A stretch of DNA of 64,000 nt from Pseudomonas sp. BN411 (GTDB lineage Bacteria > Pseudomonadota > Gammaproteobacteria > Pseudomonadales > Pseudomonadaceae). The translations under genes were made by a program, and so were the position numbers. Each line of letters opens with the position of its first letter. Within the stretch, counting starts at the first letter, position 1. Positions 7,020 through 14,591 of the stretch are shown here, one piece after another. The notes under the pieces were generated by a model. It saw only the letters and a list, made by a program, of their open reading frames with translations, ran no database searches and had not been told where the DNA came from. The stretch is from the NCBI RefSeq assembly GCF_029871235.1, contig NZ_SSOM01000082.1, forward strand, positions 113,143-177,142, read 5' to 3'.

Positions 7020-7994
7020 ATGCGTGCAGTGGTGATCGAACGCCTCGGCGGAGCCGAAGTCCTGCAACTCAAGGAACTTGAACGTCCACAACCCGGCCCC
7101 GGCGAAGTGCTGGTGCAAGTGGTGTGTGCCGGGGTGAACCCGGCGGACTGGAAATGCCGCGAGGGCTACCTGGGCGGCTTCCTCGACTATCGCTTTCCCT
7201 TCGTCCTCGGCTTCGACCTGGCTGGAACCGTAGCCGCGTTGGGCGAGGGCGTGGACGACCTGCCGCTGGGCAGCCGGGTGTTCGCCCAGAGTGATGTCGG
7301 TGCCGGCAAGTGGGGCTCCTACGCCGAGTACGCCTGCGTCTCCCGTGCCTCCCTGGTGTCGATGCCGGAGAACCTCGACTTCGCCGCTGCCGCCGCTGTG
7401 CCGACGCCAGCACTGGCGGCCTGGACCGGACTGCTCGAAGAGGGCGCCCTGCGTCCCGGCCAGACCGTGCTGGTGCATGGCGGCGGCAGTGCGGTGGGCG
7501 GATTCGCCATTCAGTTCGCCCGCTGTGCCGGTGCGCGCATCGCCACCACCTGCAGCGCCGACAACGCCAGCCAGGCCCAGGCTTTGGGCGCCGAACTCGC
7601 CATCGACTACCGCGCCGACGACATCCACGGAGCCCTGCGCCGATGGGCGCCGGAGGGCGTCGACCTGGTGCTCGACTGCATCGGCGGCGGCAGCCTGCCG
7701 AACGGGCTCGACCTGTTGCGGCCGGGCGGTGCGCTGGTCGCCATCCTCACCCTGGCGCCGGGCGACGCCGGCCCCGATCACGCCGAAGCGGCCCGACGCG
7801 GCCTGCGCACGGCGGTGGCCTATAGCCGCATGCCCAGCGGCGAATTGTTGGGGCGCATCGCCAGCCTGCTGGCCGCTGGCCGAGTGCGGCCGCCTGCGCT
7901 GGACCTGCTGCCCCTGAGCGACGTGGCCAGCGCCCACGATCGGCTCCAGCATGGGCACGCGCGACGCAAGCAGGTGCTGCAAGTCGCTGACTGA
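7020..7994 (+). CDS. Zinc-independent MDR oxidoreductase (quinone oxidoreductase-like)
   Basis: 324 residues, start MRAVVIERLGGAEVLQL, 13 nt after the previous stop with CTGGAG ahead. It has a GroES-like fold at the N-terminus (GPGEVLVQVVCAGVNPADWK) and a Rossmann domain with VLVHGGGSAVGGFAIQFARC, where the usual AGAGGVG is changed. The zinc-ligand pattern of alcohol dehydrogenases is absent. Members use NADPH to reduce quinones or enones. Within this operon it may reduce an alpha,beta-unsaturated ketone. Last gene before the next operator. Confidence 0.85.
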   Translation: MRAVVIERLGGAEVLQLKELERPQPGPGEVLVQVVCAGVNPADWKCREGYLGGFLDYRFPFVLGFDLAGTVAALGEGVDDLPLGSRVFAQSDVGAGKWGSYAEYACVSRASLVSMPENLDFAAAAAVPTPALAAWTGLLEEGALRPGQTVLVHGGGSAVGGFAIQFARCAGARIATTCSADNASQAQALGAELAIDYRADDIHGALRRWAPEGVDLVLDCIGGGSLPNGLDLLRPGGALVAILTLAPGDAGPDHAEAARRGLRTAVAYSRMPSGELLGRIASLLAAGRVRPPALDLLPLSDVASAHDRLQHGHARRKQVLQVAD

Positions 7995-8003
7995 CCTGAA
8001 GCC

Positions 8004-8021
8004 TCGTCCGCTCGGACGATG
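8004..8021 (+). promoter_or_regulatory. Shared regulon operator, copy 3 (upstream of 8083 operon)
   Basis: TCGTCCGCTCGGACGATG; its core TCGTCCG-CT-CGGACGA is a perfect palindrome. It ends 61 bp before the ATG at 8083 and starts 10 bp after the previous gene, so the downstream genes have their own promoter. Confidence 0.75.
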
Positions 8022-8082
8022 GATAGACGGGCCGGAGCCGCTCTACTGGCGACCACTACAACAAGAGGCAGGAGCGTCAGCC

Positions 8083-8898
8083 ATGCGTATCGAACAGGGC
8101 CAGGTGGCGGTGATCACCGGTGCGGCCGGCGGCATAGGCCGCGGCCTGGCGGAAGAAGGGGGCGCGAGGGGATTGCGCCTGGTATTGAGCGACGTCCACG
8201 GGCAGCGCCTGTCGGCCCTCACTGAACAACTGCAAGGGCAGGGCGTGGAGGTGGTGAGCCGGGTGGCCGACGTGGGCGATGCGGCCCAGGTGGATGCCCT
8301 GCGTGACCTGGCGGTGGAACGTTTCGGCGGTGTCGACTTGCTGTTCAACAACGCCGGCGTCCTGCAGACCGGCTTCAGTTGGGAGATCGGCGCCGACCGC
8401 TGGCAGCGCCTGCTGGACATCAACCTTGGCGGCGTGATCAACGGTATCCGCAGCTTCGTCCCCCTGCTGCTCGGCCAGCAGCGTCCGGCTCAGGTGGTCA
8501 ACACCGCCTCCCTCGCCGGGCTGGTGTGCAGCCCCATGCTCGGCCCTTACACCGTCAGCAAGCAGGCGGTGGTGGCCCTGTCGGAAACCCTCCATTACGA
8601 ACTGGCCGTGCTGCAGTCCCAGGTCCGTGTGGCCGTGCTCTGCCCGGGCCCGGTGGCCAGCGACATCATGAATTCCAACCAGGCCGCCGGTGGCGCCACC
8701 GGCCAGCTCGACGCATTGCTCGACAGCAGCATCCGCCAGGGCATGGACCCGCGCGAACTGGCCCGCGAAGTCTTCGCCGGCATCGAGGCAGAGCGCTTCT
8801 GGTTGCTGCCCCACAAGAACTTCAAGCCGGCGCTGGAACGGCGCCTCACCAGCATCCTCGACGAGACCAACCCGGTCTTCCAGATGGCCGACGCATAA
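8083..8898 (+). CDS. Short-chain dehydrogenase/reductase (SDR 1)
   Basis: 271 residues, start MRIEQGQVAVITGAAG with GGAG upstream. Classical SDR: cofactor loop TGAAGGIG, NNAG, catalytic Ser in NTASLAG and YTVSK. Asp at the end of beta-2 (LVLSDVHG) favours NAD(H). A longer C-terminal tail (FWLLPHKNFKPALERRL) is seen in SDRs that act on bulky substrates. Heads a four-gene operon with hydrolase, RibB-like and OYE genes. Likely oxidises a hydroxyl on the polycyclic substrate; position unknown. Confidence 0.88.
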   Translation: MRIEQGQVAVITGAAGGIGRGLAEEGGARGLRLVLSDVHGQRLSALTEQLQGQGVEVVSRVADVGDAAQVDALRDLAVERFGGVDLLFNNAGVLQTGFSWEIGADRWQRLLDINLGGVINGIRSFVPLLLGQQRPAQVVNTASLAGLVCSPMLGPYTVSKQAVVALSETLHYELAVLQSQVRVAVLCPGPVASDIMNSNQAAGGATGQLDALLDSSIRQGMDPRELAREVFAGIEAERFWLLPHKNFKPALERRLTSILDETNPVFQMADA

Positions 8899-8909
8899 GG
8901 AGCGCCAGC

Positions 8910-9836
8910 ATGTCACTCGACCCCCAGATCGCCGCTGTGCTCCAGCAATTCAGCGGCATGCCGCAACCGGACTACAGTCAGCTCGACCCCGTGCAGTACC
9001 GGCAGTTCTGCGACAACCTGATGCCGCCGATTCCCGGCGAGCGCCTGTTCGAGGTGCGTAACCTCAAGCTGGCCGGCGCCGAGGGTGAACTGGATGCGCG
9101 CCTGTACCGCCCGGAAGACCGCAACGACCTGCCGTTGCTGGTGTTCTTCCACGGCGGCGGTTTCGTCATCGGCAATATCGACACCCACGACAACCTCTGC
9201 CGCAGCCTCGCGCGCCTGTGCAACGCCGTGGTGGTTTCGGTGGCCTACCGCCTGGCGCCGGAGAGCCGCTTCCCGGCGGCGCCCCACGACTGCTATCGCG
9301 CCACCTGCGACCTGGTGGAGCGCGCCCGCGAACTGGGCTTTGACGCCAGCCGCCTGGCCGTGGCCGGGGACAGCGCCGGAGGCAACCTGGCCATCGCCGT
9401 GAGCCGCCTGGCGCAGATCCGCAAGGCCCCGCGTATCGCCTACCAGTGCCTGTTCTATCCGGCCACCGATGCCCGCTGTGACAGCGCGTCTCACGAAGCC
9501 TTTGCCGAAGGTTACTTCCTGACCCGCGAGCAGATGCGCTGGTTCTGGAGCCAGTATCTGCCCCGTGCCGAGCTGTTCGACGACGCCCTGGCCTCGCCCG
9601 TGCGTGCCGAAGACCTGGCCGGCTTGCCGCCAACCACCCTGATCAGTGCCGAATACGATCCGTTGCGCGACGAAGGCGAAGCCTTCGCCAAGCGTCTGCA
9701 ACAAGCTGGCGTCAAGGTCCGCCTGGAACGCTGCGAGGGCATGATCCACGGCTTCATCAGCATGTCCGCATTCGTCGGCAAGGCCCAGTCCGCGCTGGAA
9801 GCGGCGGCTGCCGACCTGCGCCAGGCATTGAACTGA
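8910..9836 (+). CDS. Alpha/beta hydrolase, hormone-sensitive-lipase (HSL) family esterase
   Basis: 308 residues, start 11 nt after SDR 1. HSL oxyanion-hole motif FFHGGGF (about residue 83), nucleophile elbow GDSAGG, catalytic Asp in SAEYDPLRDEGE and His in MIHGFISM. Cytoplasmic, no signal peptide. In this locus it could remove an ester (for example an acetyl or fatty-acyl group on a sterol hydroxyl) or hydrolyse a lactone formed by ring oxidation. Complete triad, so probably active. Confidence 0.88.
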   Translation: MSLDPQIAAVLQQFSGMPQPDYSQLDPVQYRQFCDNLMPPIPGERLFEVRNLKLAGAEGELDARLYRPEDRNDLPLLVFFHGGGFVIGNIDTHDNLCRSLARLCNAVVVSVAYRLAPESRFPAAPHDCYRATCDLVERARELGFDASRLAVAGDSAGGNLAIAVSRLAQIRKAPRIAYQCLFYPATDARCDSASHEAFAEGYFLTREQMRWFWSQYLPRAELFDDALASPVRAEDLAGLPPTTLISAEYDPLRDEGEAFAKRLQQAGVKVRLERCEGMIHGFISMSAFVGKAQSALEAAAADLRQALN

Positions 9837-9840
9837 GGAA

Positions 9841-10938
9841 ATGGACATGGACAGCCCGCAGCGACTGATCGAAGCCATGGCCAGTGGCGCCATGCTGGTG
9901 GTGACCGACGATGAAGGGGAAGGCGAAGGCTCGCTGGTGATTGCCGCCGGCCAGGCCGATGCCGCCGCCATCAACTTCATGGCCCGCGAGGCTCGCGGGC
10001 TGATCTGCCTTGCCCTGACCGAGGAGCGCTGCACGGCCCTCGGCCTGGAGCTCATGGTGCCCAACTCGCGTGCCCGCCACGGGATGGGCTTCACCCTGTC
10101 CATCGAAGCGCGAAGCGGGGTGTCCACCGGCATTTCCGCTGCTGACCGCGCCCGTACCGTTGCGGTCGCCGTGGACCCGGCCAGCAGCGCCGCCGACCTC
10201 GTCCAGCCCGGCCACATCTTCCCCCTGCGTGCCCAGCCTGGTGGCGTGATGCAGAGGGCCGGCCATGTGGAGGCGGCTTGCGATCTCGCTCGACTCGCCG
10301 GCCTGATGCCGGCCGCCGTGCTGGTCAGTATTCTCGACGAGCAGGGTGAACCGGCTCGTGGCCAGGCGCTGCGTGATTTCGCCCAGCGCCACGGCCTGCC
10401 TGTGGGTAGCGTGGCCGACCTGATCCACTACCGCATCCTGCATGAAGGCACCATCCGCCGCTCCGGCGAATACCCCATTCACACCCGTCACGGCGAGTTC
10501 CGCGTCATCACCTACCTGGACGACTACCAGGGGCAACTGCACCTGGCCCTGGTTCGCGGTGAGGTCCGCCGCGACCGGCCCACGCTGGTGCGGGTACAGG
10601 CGGCGGAGACCTTGCGCGACCTGCTCGACAGTCATCCCAATCAATGGAATCTTGACCGCTCCCTGGCAAAGGTGGCGGAAGAGGGCGCTGGCGTCGTGGT
10701 ATTGCTGGCGCATCAGGAAACGCCAGCTGCGCTGATCGAACAGCTCCAGCAGGGGGCGCACAAGCAACGCCCGCCCGCCTTTCCGCAGCGCACACTGGGG
10801 ATCGGCGCGCAGATCCTGCGCGACGTGGGCGTGCGCAAGATGCGCCTGCTGAGTTTCCCGGTGAGCTACAAGGCGGTGTCCGGCTTCGAGCTGGAAGTCG
10901 CCGAATTTGTTCCCTTTGACGTGCAGGAGCCGGCATGA
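9841..10938 (+). CDS. Divergent RibB-like protein (DHBP synthase fold plus degenerate RibA domain)
   Basis: 365 residues. The N-terminal 200 follow 3,4-dihydroxy-2-butanone-4-phosphate synthase: DDE at 23-25, GLICLAL, TGISAADR, PGHIFPL, RAGHVEA. Key sites differ. The RENEGD metal/substrate loop reads GEGEGS (R lost, D to S), and the catalytic Glu of the CEI/CEV motif is Ser163 (VLVSILDEQG). The C-terminal domain resembles GTP cyclohydrolase II but lacks its zinc cysteines (RVQAAETLRDLLDSHPNQWN where CLTGD...CDC is expected), as in many Pseudomonas RibB proteins. It lies 4 nt after the hydrolase and overlaps the OYE gene by 4 nt. Loss of catalytic residues argues against simple extra riboflavin synthesis. 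Confidence 0.8.
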   Translation: MDMDSPQRLIEAMASGAMLVVTDDEGEGEGSLVIAAGQADAAAINFMAREARGLICLALTEERCTALGLELMVPNSRARHGMGFTLSIEARSGVSTGISAADRARTVAVAVDPASSAADLVQPGHIFPLRAQPGGVMQRAGHVEAACDLARLAGLMPAAVLVSILDEQGEPARGQALRDFAQRHGLPVGSVADLIHYRILHEGTIRRSGEYPIHTRHGEFRVITYLDDYQGQLHLALVRGEVRRDRPTLVRVQAAETLRDLLDSHPNQWNLDRSLAKVAEEGAGVVVLLAHQETPAALIEQLQQGAHKQRPPAFPQRTLGIGAQILRDVGVRKMRLLSFPVSYKAVSGFELEVAEFVPFDVQEPA

Positions 10939-12146
10939 GCCCGCAATTGGATAGCTTGCTGCAACCGGCGCGTCTGGCCGGCCTTCACCTGCGCAACCGC
11001 CTGATCAAGACGGCCACCTTCGAAGGTATGTGCCCCGGCGGGATACCCGGTGACGACCTGATCAACCATCACGCGACCATGGCTCGCGGCGGTGTAGGCC
11101 TGACCACGGTGGCCTATTGCGGTGTCTCTCCGGATGGCCTGACCTTCCCTGACCAGATGTGGATGCATGCTGGCATCTTCCCGCAGTTGCAGCGCCTGAC
11201 CGCAGCGGTGCATGCCGAGGGTGGCGCCATCTCCGCCCAGCTCGCCCACTGCGGCTACTTCAGCCGCAATCGCCCGCGCAACATCCCACGACCACGCGGC
11301 CCCAGCGCCTGCATCAACCAATACGGGCTGTTCTCCGGCATTCCCTTCGGCGGCGCCATGGGCATCGCCGACATCGGCCGCACTGTCGCCGAGTACGCTG
11401 CGGCAGCCAGCCTGGTACGTGACGCGGGATTCGACGCCGTCGAAATCCACATGGGACATGGCTACCTGCTCAGCCAGTTCATCTCCCCGGCGCTGAACAA
11501 GCGTCGCGACGCCTATGGCGGCTCGCTGGAAAACCGCATGCGTCTGCCGCTGCAGGTGCTGGCTGCGGTGCGCGGCGCCGTGGGGCGGGATTTCCCGATC
11601 CTGGCCAAGCTCAACCTGAGCGATGGGTTCAAGGGCGGTCTGGACATAGAGGACGCCTGCCAGGCAGCGCGATTGTTGGAGCAGGCAGGGCTGGACGCCA
11701 TCGTCATGAGCGGCGGGCTGGTCAGCCGCACGCCGATGTTCCTCTTCCGTGGTGACAGCCCATTGCAGCAGATGGTGCCGCTGGAGAAGAACCCGTTGCA
11801 GCGCACGGCGATGAAATGGTTCGGCGGCGCGAGCTTCCCGGACCTGCCGTTCGAAGAACTCTACTTCCTCGAACTGGCCCGACAGATGCGCAAGGCAGTG
11901 TCCATGCCCCTGGTGTACCTGGGCGGCGTGGCCAGCGCCGAGGGTATGGCGCGAGCGGTGAACGAAGGCTTTGACTTCCTCGCCCTCGGACGCGCCCTGC
12001 TCAATGACCCGCAACTGCCGCAACGCCTTCAGCACGAAGGCGCCACCTGGCGCAGCGCCTGCACCCACTGCAACCAGTGCGTGGCCAGCATGGGGCTGCC
12101 CGGCGGGATTCGCTGCGTGCTGAATCAGCCGGCGGTGTTTGCCTGA
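10935..12146 (+). CDS. Old Yellow Enzyme family NADH:flavin oxidoreductase
   Basis: 403 residues, ATGA overlap with the preceding stop. TIM-barrel FMN enzyme: RNRLIKTATFEG at the N-terminus, QLAHCGYFS (active-site His), HMGHGYLLSQFISPALNKRR followed by DAYGGSLENRMR (family hallmark), and a phosphate-binding end (YLGGVAS, FLALGRALL). The C-terminus has CTHCNQC but there is no FAD/NAD domain, so it is the short single-domain type. Such enzymes reduce or isomerise enones; several act on steroid dienones. It fits reduction of a ring double bond here. Confidence 0.88.
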   Translation: MSPQLDSLLQPARLAGLHLRNRLIKTATFEGMCPGGIPGDDLINHHATMARGGVGLTTVAYCGVSPDGLTFPDQMWMHAGIFPQLQRLTAAVHAEGGAISAQLAHCGYFSRNRPRNIPRPRGPSACINQYGLFSGIPFGGAMGIADIGRTVAEYAAAASLVRDAGFDAVEIHMGHGYLLSQFISPALNKRRDAYGGSLENRMRLPLQVLAAVRGAVGRDFPILAKLNLSDGFKGGLDIEDACQAARLLEQAGLDAIVMSGGLVSRTPMFLFRGDSPLQQMVPLEKNPLQRTAMKWFGGASFPDLPFEELYFLELARQMRKAVSMPLVYLGGVASAEGMARAVNEGFDFLALGRALLNDPQLPQRLQHEGATWRSACTHCNQCVASMGLPGGIRCVLNQPAVFA

Positions 12147-12165
12147 CTCGACGCTGCTTTTCCCT

Positions 12166-12252
12166 TGTGGGGGTGAATTCATTCGCTAAGCAGGCCGCAG
12201 GTCTGCCAGGGGGACTGCTTCGCAGTCCATAGCGAATGAATTCGCCCCCACA
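12166..12252. repeat. Palindromic intergenic repeat, family D, copy 1
   Basis: TGTGGGGGTGAATTCATTCG ... CGAATGAATTCGCCCCCACA: long inverted repeat, arms about 23 bp. Separates the OYE gene from SDR 2. Other copies at 32381-32478, 43806-43903 and part at 63904-63939. Confidence 0.85.
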
Positions 12253-12298
12253 CCTAGAAGCTTTGACTCCGAGTTATTCACAACAAAAAGGAACACCC

Positions 12299-13069
12299 AT
12301 GACTCGTGAAGCATTCCCCGAAGGCGTCGCCCTGGTAGTGGGCGGCAGTGGTGGCATGGGCCAGGCAATCTGCGAGCGCCTGGCCGAAGCTGGCAGCGAT
12401 GTCGTGCTCACCTACCACCGCAACGCTGAACGCGCGCAGTCCGTGGTCGGTGCCGTGATGGAACAGGGGCGCCGCGCCGAGGCGGTGCAACTGACCCTCG
12501 GCGATGAAGCGGGCGTTGCCGCGACGCTGCAAAAGCTCACCGCTGGCCGGCGCATTCACACCCTGGTGATCGCCTCCGGCTCCGACATCAGCCAGCCGCG
12601 CATCGGTGATCTCGACCTCGCGCAATGGAAGCGAGTGATCGACGCCGACCTCAACGGTTTCCTCAATCTGGTGCTGTGCCTGTTGCCGCACATGCGCGAG
12701 CAGGGCGGTGGTTCGATCGTGCATATCAGCTCCGCCGGGCTGTTCCGCTGGCCGGAGGGCGACGTGCTGTCGGTGGCGCCCAAGGCCGCCATCGAGTCGC
12801 TGATCCAGGGCATCGCCAAGGAAGAGGGCCGCCATGGCATCCGCGCCAACAGCGTGGCCATCGGCGTGATAGACGCTGGCATCTTCCACCGCCTCTGGGC
12901 CGACGGCACCTTCGACGAGCGGTGGAAGGATGCGGTGCAGGCCAAGCTATGCATCAAGCGCTGGGGCATGGCGGAGGAAGTGGCCGAAGCGGTGGCCTTC
13001 CTGGCATCCCGCCGCGCCGGTTACACGACCGGGCAGATACTGGCGGTGGATGGAGGTTATGGCGTCTGA
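12299..13069 (+). CDS. SDR-family protein lacking the catalytic tyrosine (SDR 2)
   Basis: 256 residues, start MTREAFPEGVALVVGGSGG, with AAAAAGGA upstream. Rossmann loop GGSGGMG and the SDR C-terminal GQILAVDGGYG are intact. The usual NNAG is IASGSD, and the YxxxK motif reads SVAPK, so Ser replaces Tyr while Lys stays. The upstream Ser (HISSAG) is kept. Either the enzyme uses other chemistry or it is a binding protein. It follows the OYE operon across a repeat, in the same direction, without its own operator copy, so probably read-through. Confidence 0.82.
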   Translation: MTREAFPEGVALVVGGSGGMGQAICERLAEAGSDVVLTYHRNAERAQSVVGAVMEQGRRAEAVQLTLGDEAGVAATLQKLTAGRRIHTLVIASGSDISQPRIGDLDLAQWKRVIDADLNGFLNLVLCLLPHMREQGGGSIVHISSAGLFRWPEGDVLSVAPKAAIESLIQGIAKEEGRHGIRANSVAIGVIDAGIFHRLWADGTFDERWKDAVQAKLCIKRWGMAEEVAEAVAFLASRRAGYTTGQILAVDGGYGV

Positions 13070-13094
13070 CGCACAACGCGTGGGGTTCACCCGA

Positions 13095-13132
13095 ACTCCG
13101 CTGGTGGATGTAAAAGGCGACATCCACCCTAC
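13095..13132. repeat. Family A repeat, partial copy
   Basis: Right half of the 86-bp element (CTCCGCTGGTGGATGTAAAA ... CATCCACCCTAC), first unit of a four-unit array reaching 13433. Confidence 0.8.
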
Positions 13133-13150
13133 AGGCCAGGCGCGGCTCTT

Positions 13151-13238
13151 CGTAGGTTGGGCAGAGCGCAGCGAAGCCCAACATGGCGTGGTATCAGGTC
13201 GGCACCGTTGGGCTTCGCGTAGCTCAGCCACAACCTAC
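13151..13238. repeat. Palindromic intergenic repeat, family C, copy 1
   Basis: CGTAGGTTGGGCAGAGCGCA ... GTTGGGCTTCGCGTAGCTCA then GCCACAACCTAC. 88 bp; second copy at 13346-13433 is almost identical. Confidence 0.85.
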
Positions 13239-13241
13239 AGT

Positions 13242-13327
13242 CGTAGGGTGGACCACGCTTCACCGGTCCACCATTCGTGGTTCACCTCGACTCCGCTGGT
13301 GGATGTAAAAGGCGACATCCACCCTAC
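13242..13327. repeat. 86-bp repeat, family A, copy 3
   Basis: CGTAGGGTGGACCACGCTTC ... GCGACATCCACCCTAC, lying between the two family C copies. Confidence 0.85.
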
Positions 13328-13345
13328 AGGCCAGGTGCGGCTCTT

Positions 13346-13433
13346 CGTAGGTTGGGCAGAGCGCAGCGAAGCCCAACATGGCGTGGTATCGGGTTGGCAC
13401 CGTTGGGCTTCGCGTAGCTCAGCCACAACCTAC
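13346..13433. repeat. Palindromic intergenic repeat, family C, copy 2
   Basis: Nearly identical to 13151-13238; ends just before a bidirectional terminator. Confidence 0.85.
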
Positions 13434-13441
13434 GGTCGCAC

Positions 13442-13473
13442 AAAAAAAGCCCCGCGAATGCGGGGCTTTTTTC
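13442..13473. terminator. Bidirectional rho-independent terminator
   Basis: AAAAAAAGCCCCGC-GAAT-GCGGGGCTTTTTT: 7-bp GC stem flanked by A and T tracts, downstream of the SurE-like gene and of SDR 2. Confidence 0.9.
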
Positions 13474-13485
13474 GTCACCGAAAGC

Positions 13486-14478
13486 TTAGGGTTGCACGCC
13501 GCCCAGCATCAGCTTCGCCTGCGCCTGGACCAGCGCGGAGGCGGTGTAGTTGCCGTCGATGGGGGTGATCACCGCCTTGCCGAGAGACAGCTGGTAGGAG
13601 TCACCCTGCTTCTGTTCGGCGGTGGGGGCGGGCGGAGGGACGAGGTTCACCCGTACCACGCCGTCAGCGCCTTGCTGCGGCTGGAAGACTACGTTGCCCC
13701 AGTCGCTGATCGGCGCGAAGGCCACGCCGGTGACTTCGCCCGATTCCAGCGCCGGGTAGTTGATGTTCAGCCCGGTGTTGCCCGGCAGGCCGATCACGTT
13801 GGTTTCGCAGTAGGGCTTGGCCTTGCCATGGCTCTTGTCGCAGATGCGCTTGGCTTCGGCGCCGATGGCGGCGGCGCGGTTGATCACGCGGACGGCGAAG
13901 CGTGCGCTGTCATCCATGGCGTTGAGGGTTTTCTGGTAGCCGGCCTGCGGGTTCTGGGCGATCAGTTGCAGGTCGATGGCGGTGGACACGGCCACTGCCG
14001 GCACGCCCTTGAACATGGCGCGGACGGCTGCGTTGACGGTGCCGGACATCTGCGTCAGCGGGCCGACGTTGTCGCCGAAGTTGGTGCCGGAGACCACCAG
14101 GTCCGGGCGGTTGTCCTTGAGCAGCAGGTCGAGGCCGACGTTCACCGCGTCCACTGGAGTGCCGATGGCGGATGTCTTGCCAGCCGGCGGGGTGTAGCCG
14201 GCGGGAGCGCCGACGCAGTACTTGTCCTGGGCGAGCTGGGTAATGGCGACGGCCTGGCCGGGCACCACGACGCTGGCCGCGCCGATGCCGCTGCTGTCGT
14301 TCTGCGGGCCGACCAGGGTGACCTGGTGGCCGGCGGCGACCAGCGCCTGGTACACGGCGTCGATGCCGGGAGCGCGGCAGCCGTCGTCGTTGGTCAGAAG
14401 AATGTTCAGGGCACTGGCCTGGAGCGAAAGGGACAGGGCGGCCAGGCTGATGGCGGATTTCAACAGCGTGTGCGTCAT
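13486..14478 (-). CDS. Exported SurE-family phosphatase/nucleotidase
   Basis: 330 residues. An N-terminal signal peptide (MTHTLLKSAISLAALSLSLQ, cut near ASA/LN) precedes the SurE fold: ILLTNDDGCRAPGIDAVYQA (metal-binding DD), VVSGTNFGDNVG and SGTVNAAVRAMF. Classical SurE is cytosolic and about 250 residues. This version is exported and carries an extra internal region (CDKSHGKAKPYCET, two Cys that may form a disulfide). It may release phosphate from nucleotides or other phosphomonoesters in the periplasm. A terminator separates it from the DUF1329 gene upstream and another follows it, so it is a single transcription unit without the shared operator. Confidence 0.85.
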   Translation of the reverse strand: MTHTLLKSAISLAALSLSLQASALNILLTNDDGCRAPGIDAVYQALVAAGHQVTLVGPQNDSSGIGAASVVVPGQAVAITQLAQDKYCVGAPAGYTPPAGKTSAIGTPVDAVNVGLDLLLKDNRPDLVVSGTNFGDNVGPLTQMSGTVNAAVRAMFKGVPAVAVSTAIDLQLIAQNPQAGYQKTLNAMDDSARFAVRVINRAAAIGAEAKRICDKSHGKAKPYCETNVIGLPGNTGLNINYPALESGEVTGVAFAPISDWGNVVFQPQQGADGVVRVNLVPPPAPTAEQKQGDSYQLSLGKAVITPIDGNYTASALVQAQAKLMLGGVQP

Positions 14479-14552
14479 CTCGTTTCCTCTATCGGAAGAA
14501 GGGAACCTTGGGTCGACTGCTGGCTGAACTAAGGCGGTTTGCAGCGGGACAC

Positions 14553-14580
14553 AAAAAAGCGAGGCCCGGGGGCCTCGCTC
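14553..14580 (-). terminator. Rho-independent terminator after the DUF1329 gene
   Basis: On the minus strand GCGAGGCC-CCCG-GGCCTCGC followed by TTTTTTG. Lies between the DUF1329 gene and the SurE-like gene. Confidence 0.85.
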
Positions 14581-14591
14581 GATCAGGGCGC

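Noticed and set aside
13095..13433. Possible CRISPR array
   Set aside because: Units are 40-90 bp palindromes of two alternating families with short unrelated gaps, not short direct repeats with uniform spacers; no cas gene is present.
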